From the NCBI GenBank assembly GCA_024138015.1, contig JAMXBB010000009.1, positions 87,624,685-87,688,684 of the forward strand: a DNA stretch of 64,000 nt, read 5' to 3'. Under the pieces are notes generated by a model. The model ran no database searches, was not told the DNA's origin, and worked only from the letters and a program-made list of their open reading frames with translations. The translations under genes and the position numbers were made by a program. The DNA is from Lumnitzera littorea (Eukaryota; Streptophyta; Magnoliopsida; Myrtales; Combretaceae). Below, in pieces: positions 59,801 to 64,000 of this stretch. Numbering within the stretch: position 1 is the stretch's first letter; every line of letters starts with the position of its first letter.

Positions 59801-60102
59801 AATTTTCTTGTCCATTTATATGTTTGTAAAACTCATTTACTTCATTAGATATTTGTATCATGATACTATTGGCTATATTTGATGATTTGAGTGAAGGATG
59901 GGATTAGGTTTTGGAGAAACTTACTTATGGCTAAAATAAATGTTGAATTTCTTTTAACTTCTATTATCTATTATATTTTTTTTACACAAATTATCAACTT
60001 TTGTAAGCTATTCTATAGATGTTGTAGAAACTTACGTTTCTACGGTTCGATTCTATGGAGCCCTTGGCGATTTTGCGTAAAATCACAAGTTTAACAATCT
60101 TG
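56831..60102 (+). mobile_element. hAT DNA transposon (3272 bp), internally deleted
   Basis: Terminal inverted repeats CAATGTTGTCAAAATCGCGA (left) and CAAGATTGTTAAACTTGTGA (right end, reverse complement) match at 14 of 20. Eight-base flanks AACTTCAT (56823-56830) and AACTTTGT (60103-60110) match at 6 of 8, as expected for a hAT target duplication. Taking out the element and one flank copy leaves the E6 integrase frame continuous. GCGAGT/ACTCGC words are repeated near the left end (56850-57000). The transposase remnant lies at about 58580-59609. Confidence 0.85.
58580..59609 (+). pseudogene. hAT transposase remnant: BED finger, part of DUF659, acidic tail
   Basis: A BED zinc finger is readable near 58700-58830 (CKYCNKII, RFKNHLTCIRKDVRPC), with a stop and a frameshift. 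A linker with KKVMDFFLKK (about 58980) and GYGFKPHSYHKLRETYLKK (about 59180-59240) follows. The open frame 59307-59609 begins with a DUF659-type SDSWTNRKRYSICN, then LVNSPKGTVFLLSI. After DDIVEKVGD it passes at once into an acidic Asp/Gly tail ending ATDDLY. The rest of the catalytic RNase H-like domain and the hAT dimerisation region are missing, so the protein cannot be active. Confidence 0.83.
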
Positions 60103-60110
60103 AACTTTGT

Positions 60111-61230
60111 AATCTTCAGGTAGTTCCAATCTGTAGGCATTATCATTAATTTTCTAAAGGATTTTGAAAGGGCCTTCAACTCGGGCAGACAACTTATTCT
60201 TTCTCTTGCTCAAGAATCTCTCCTTGCTCAAGTGTAACCATACTAGGTCTCTAGGCTGAAATTATACTGACTTCCTTCCCTTAACTCTTGCATTTTCTTG
60301 GCAACTTGGTCAATTTGCTAAGTAACCTTCTCATAGATGTACTGTAGGGACTATGCTTGGGCCCTTGCGTTAGGGTCTTCTTGCTCAAACATGGGCACAA
60401 ATGTGTGATCAAGTGGTAGCTCGAGATTAAAGCCATAAACGACTTCAAAGGGGGTCTGTTTGGTGGTGTCATGCATTGTTCGATTGTAAGCGAATTCTAC
60501 TACGAGCAAACAAACATCCCAATTGGTTAAGTTCTTTCCCACTATAGCTCAGAGCAGTAACCCCAAAGTACGATTGACTACTTCTATTTAGCCATCAATT
60601 TGGAGATGACAATAAGTGTTGAATAGCAGTTTAGTCCCCATCCAATGCCATAAAGTTCTCTAGAAATGGCTTAGGAACTTTGGATCCTGGTCTAAGACTA
60701 CACTCCTCAACACGCCGTGTAACTGAATAATTTCCTACAAAAAGAAAGAAGCAATAGTTGAAACATTGTTAGTTTTAGAGAAAGGCACAAAATGTGCCAT
60801 CTTAATAAATCTATCCACCACAAACATGACAGAGTGTTTGCCTCGAGCAGTTCTTTGTAATCTAAGAACAAAGTCTATGCTCAGCTTAATCTAAGGTCGA
60901 GTCAAGACAAGTAACGATATTGCTTTCCTTTGTTCAGCTCAGCATTTGGCCCTCTTGCAAGTAGCACAACCCTTAATAATTTGATGAACATCCCATCTCA
61001 TTCTCGACCAAAAGAATCAACCATTCAACAGTTCATATGTCCTTCTCTCCCTAAAGTAACCGAAGACTCCTCCAATGTAGGCTTCTCTTACTAATAGCTC
61101 TCTAATTGAATAGAACGGCACACACAACTTTCTACCTCAGAACAAATAGCCATCCTCCACATGGTATTCATCTACTATTCTTCCATCAATATATTACCCA
61201 AATATAAGACCAAAGTGGGCATCTCTATGA
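60111..61230 (-). pseudogene. pol: E6 integrase remnant
   Basis: The zinc-binding end shows IIKGCATCKRAKC near 60950-60980. The core keeps SIDFVLRLQR (first Asp), LDQDPKFLSHF (second Asp kept in LDQD) and IEVVN (Glu kept), preceded by a stop at the former Gln. The C-terminal part (60281-60542) has GKNLTNWDVCLLVVEFAYN and PFEVVYGFNLELPLDH. The final segment is separated by the hAT insertion. Confidence 0.85.
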
Positions 61231-61940
61231 TATTGCTCTTTGATGATTGCAAACCCCAATAGCCTGGTCTGTAATTTAGTAAGGAGAACATGCCTTCTTG
61301 ATAAAGCATCAACAACTACATTGCTTTTGCCTTGTTTGTATTTGATTACAAAGTTAAATCCCTCTAAGAATTCAACCTACCATGCTTGCCTCTTTGATAG
61401 TTTGGTCTAACTTCTGAAGTGTCTCAAGTATTCATGATCCGTGTAAATGACAAACTCTCTTAGCAATAAATAGTGTTGCTACACTTACAGTGCTTGGATA
61501 AGGGATAGGAGTTCTTTGTCATACACTAAGTAGTTCGGTTGAGGTCATCTAAGCTTCTCGATGTGATAGGCAATTGATTAGCTTTCTTACATTAAGACAA
61601 CATATATACCAACACCTGACACGTCATATTCCAGCTCAAATATCTTCTCAAAGTCAAATAAGGCTAATACAGGTGCAGAAGTTAATCTCACCTTTACTTC
61701 ACCAAAACTCCTCTCTCTCTTTCTCCCCATTTGAACTCAATGTTCTTCTTTGTCAGCTCAATAAGGGATGCAACAATGGTACTGAAATTTCTAATGAATC
61801 TTCAATAAAAGGATGCCAGTTTGTGGAAACTTTTCACCTCGACACAAGTGGTCAAAGTCAGCTACTTAACAATAGCTTGGATCTTCTCATCGTCAATTAG
61901 CAAACCGCCTCCACCAATTACATAACTCAAAAATACCACT
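61231..61940 (-). pseudogene. pol: E6 RNase H and RT connection remnant
   Basis: Across stops the minus strand shows RNase H blocks (EFVIYTDHEYLRHF-like near 61425-61470, FVIKYKQGKSNVV near 61310-61350) and upstream an RT connection (FIRNFSTIVAS near 61770-61800). The plus-strand ORF at 61574-61900 is a shadow. Confidence 0.72.
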
Positions 61941-62830
61941 TCCTCCTAATAAAAACTATACTTCTTTAGGTTGCTAAATAACCTCTCGACACAAAGCACA
62001 TCTAGCATAGCACAAAAATGTTCACAGTGACTCAACCAGTCAACACTTATACAAGGATGTCGTTAAAGTATATTACAACACACTTCTTGATCAAGTTTCT
62101 CAATACATGGTTCATTAATTGCATGAAAGCGCTTGGAGCATTTGACATACCAAAAGGCATAACCATCCACTCATAAAGTCTATACCAAGTTTTAAAAGTA
62201 CTTTTCCATTCATCTCCCTGCCTCATTCGGATCTGATAGTAGCTAGACTTCAAATCGATCTTGCTGAGCAATTTCGCGCCACTCAATTTCTCTAACATAT
62301 CATCCAATCTATGGATAGGATATCTATACTTAATCATGATCTTGTTCATGGCTTTACTATCTACGTACATGTGCTATGTTCCATTCTTTTTCGACACAAG
62401 GAGTGTCAATACAGCACAGGTGCTGAGGCTCTCCCTTACATATCCTTTTTCCAACAACTCATTGACTTGTCTTTGAAGTTTAATGTCTTGTCTAGGGTTC
62501 ATCCAATAAGCTAGTTTGTTCGATAAGGCAGCATTGAGTATTAAGTCAATACAGTGTTTAATGCCTCTAAATGGGGCTAATCCTTCAGGTAACTGTTCTA
62601 GAAACAGGTCAACATATTCATCTAATAGCTTCCTTACCTCTCAGGGCAACTCAATCTGCTCCTTCAACTGTAATATCCTCTTAACCAACATAAAAGCTGG
62701 CATGTCAACCTTTATAGCTTCTCAGAGTTCGGCTTTACTCGAAATCAAGGGCTTCTTAGATCCTCGAGTAATTTTAGCTTATAGCTTACTGACTTGACTC
62801 GACGTCATAGGGTTTAGAGTGATCTTCCTC
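61941..62830 (-). pseudogene. pol: E6 reverse transcriptase remnant
   Basis: A well-kept frame at 62047-62370 has YVDSKAMNKIMIKYRYPIHR, then LSKIDLKSSYYQIRM, MPFGMSNAPSAFMQLMNHVL and the catalytic box as VVIYFNDIL. The first catalytic Asp is replaced by Asn. Upstream fingers to about 62830 are partly open. Confidence 0.85.
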
Positions 62831-63270
62831 CCATTCTTCTCAAACACATAAGTGTTCCTAAATCTGTCATGTATAACTCTTCAGTCAAAAAGCTAAGGTT
62901 AACTTAGTAGAATATGAGATGCACATATGTTTAATACGTCATAGAGAATATCATTAGAATAATTTCCAATAAAGATCAATAGTAAGACTTGCTGAGTGAC
63001 ATGTAGTGCTCCCTTCTCATTCAGCCATTGCAACTTGTATGGCTTTGAATGTGAGATAGTCGACAGCTTCAGTTTCTTAATCGAGTCAACAGATGCCACA
63101 TTAGTACAACTCCCACTATCCAATATATGTGCATACACTTGATCGTTCACTTTGCAAGTGATGTAGAATAAGTTCTCCTTTGACTCTTCTTCAAGTAAGG
63201 GATCTAAACTCATTACACATCGGACAACTAGAGTCAACTTATCTAAGCCTTTGGCAAACACACTTCCTCG
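62831..63270 (-). pseudogene. pol: E6 protease remnant
   Basis: The frame at 62899-63261 includes VYAHILDSGSCTNVASVDSI, with the DSGS active-site loop, and QWLNEKGALHVTQQVLL. The segment to 62831 carries the C-terminal half. Confidence 0.83.
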
Positions 63271-64000
63271 ACCAGTTCATCCTCCTGAGTGGTTTCCTTC
63301 TCGAGAGCAACTTCTTCCTCAGGTTCCTCATCAGTTCTATCCACTTTGAGCTTAGGGACATCTCACTTGATAATCATAATTTGTCGGTTTAGATACTGAG
63401 CAGCCATGTATTCAAATCCTTGGCATTTGAAACACTTGATCTAGCTCATCTTCCTCCTAGATCCTTATCCCTACTTGTATGTTCGCGTCAACGCATCACC
63501 ATTAGGTTGGCCCTTGTGTTCAGCCTTAGAATCTGTCTTCCTAGTCAGCTTAATGCTTAATTGGGCTCAATAACCTCCCTGAATAGGTCAGCTCATCAAG
63601 GGTCAAGTTAGTATTCTGCTTTTCTTCTATCTTTCCACTTGTTGGGCTATCCTCATATCCTCATCCATTGTATTAAATTGCTGAAGTTCCACAATATCTC
63701 GGATATCACTTCTTAATCTAATAAGGAATCTAGACATTGTTTGAGCCAACGGCTCTTCTACTTCATAACAAATCATGAGTATTTGGAACTCTTGAACATA
63801 TTCATCAACAGTTCAGCCTCCTTACCTCAACTCTTAAAGCCGAGCAAAAGTATCTTGCAAATATATATCCGATACAAAACTATTTTTGAGTACTCTTTTC
63901 ATTTCAGGCCAAGTATTTATCTCTCTGTATCCTTCTCCCCTTCTCATAATTTGAAAGTTCTTCTACACATGGCAGCATGTCCTAAGAATTTAATAGTAGC
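63271..64000 (-). pseudogene. gag: E6 gag remnant (runs off the window)
   Basis: A zinc-knuckle-like CFKCQGFEYMAAQ lies near 63390-63430. Upstream are Gag core blocks with stops, including a VDEYVQEFQILMIC-like stretch near 63770-63800 and ARFLIRLRSDI near 63700-63735. The N-terminus and 5' LTR are beyond 64000. Confidence 0.7.

Larger units (their letters stand above)
55790..64000 (-). mobile_element. E6: chromovirus-like Ty3/Gypsy element, cut by window end, carrying a hAT insertion
   Basis: A 3' LTR (55790-56718), a purine tract, and the minus-strand order integrase, RNase H, RT, protease and gag are visible, with gag running off the window end. A hAT transposon (56831-60102) splits the integrase C-terminal region. 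The copy is better preserved than E3-E5 in places but has many stops. The left edge is placed by LTR length and homology. Confidence 0.83.

Overview
This is nuclear DNA from a flowering plant. The evidence is strong AT-richness with long A/T runs, intron-bearing gene structure, layers of Ty3/Gypsy, Ty1/Copia and hAT elements, and plant-type primer-binding sites. I cannot name the species. The window is mostly decayed transposable elements around one host gene.

Left block (1-9253): a Ty3/Gypsy element of Tat-like type (E1, minus strand, cut by the window start) shows RT and gag remnants, a primer-binding site (PBS) and a 2.1 kb LTR. Next comes a Copia-type gag remnant with its PBS and part of its LTR.

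Nested block (9254-40958): E2 (9254-21577) is a 12.3 kb element with 3 kb LTRs, a GTCAC target duplication and no pol. The part of its body next to the 3' LTR is long tandem arrays. It sits inside the Copia LTR. E3 (21708-35045) is a chromovirus-like Gypsy element. Its 5' LTR is split by E4 (27322-34483), and the RT of E4 is split by a solo LTR (30284-31626, AGGTC duplication). E5 (36878-40958, CATTC duplication) is a Gypsy derivative that lost all of RT, RNase H and integrase. All of these except the solo LTR lie on the minus strand.

Gene island (about 41.4-48 kb): one apparently intact four-exon gene on the plus strand encodes a 415-residue protein with a CUE-like segment, a DUF1771 region and a C-terminal Smr domain. 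A spliced 5' UTR carries a short upstream ORF whose stop overlaps the main start codon.

Right block (48-64 kb): AT-rich intergenic DNA holds a (GT)n tract, a foldback-like repeat (about 50866-51372), a second LTR related to the solo LTR (about 51782-53084, minus), one ambiguous base, and then E6 (55790 to beyond the window end), another chromovirus-like Gypsy element. E6 is interrupted by a 3.27 kb hAT transposon (56831-60102) whose transposase is internally deleted.

No rRNA gene, functional tRNA gene or CRISPR array was seen. Family names of mobile elements rest on recognised motifs, not on searches. Domain limits inside the pseudogenes are approximate.
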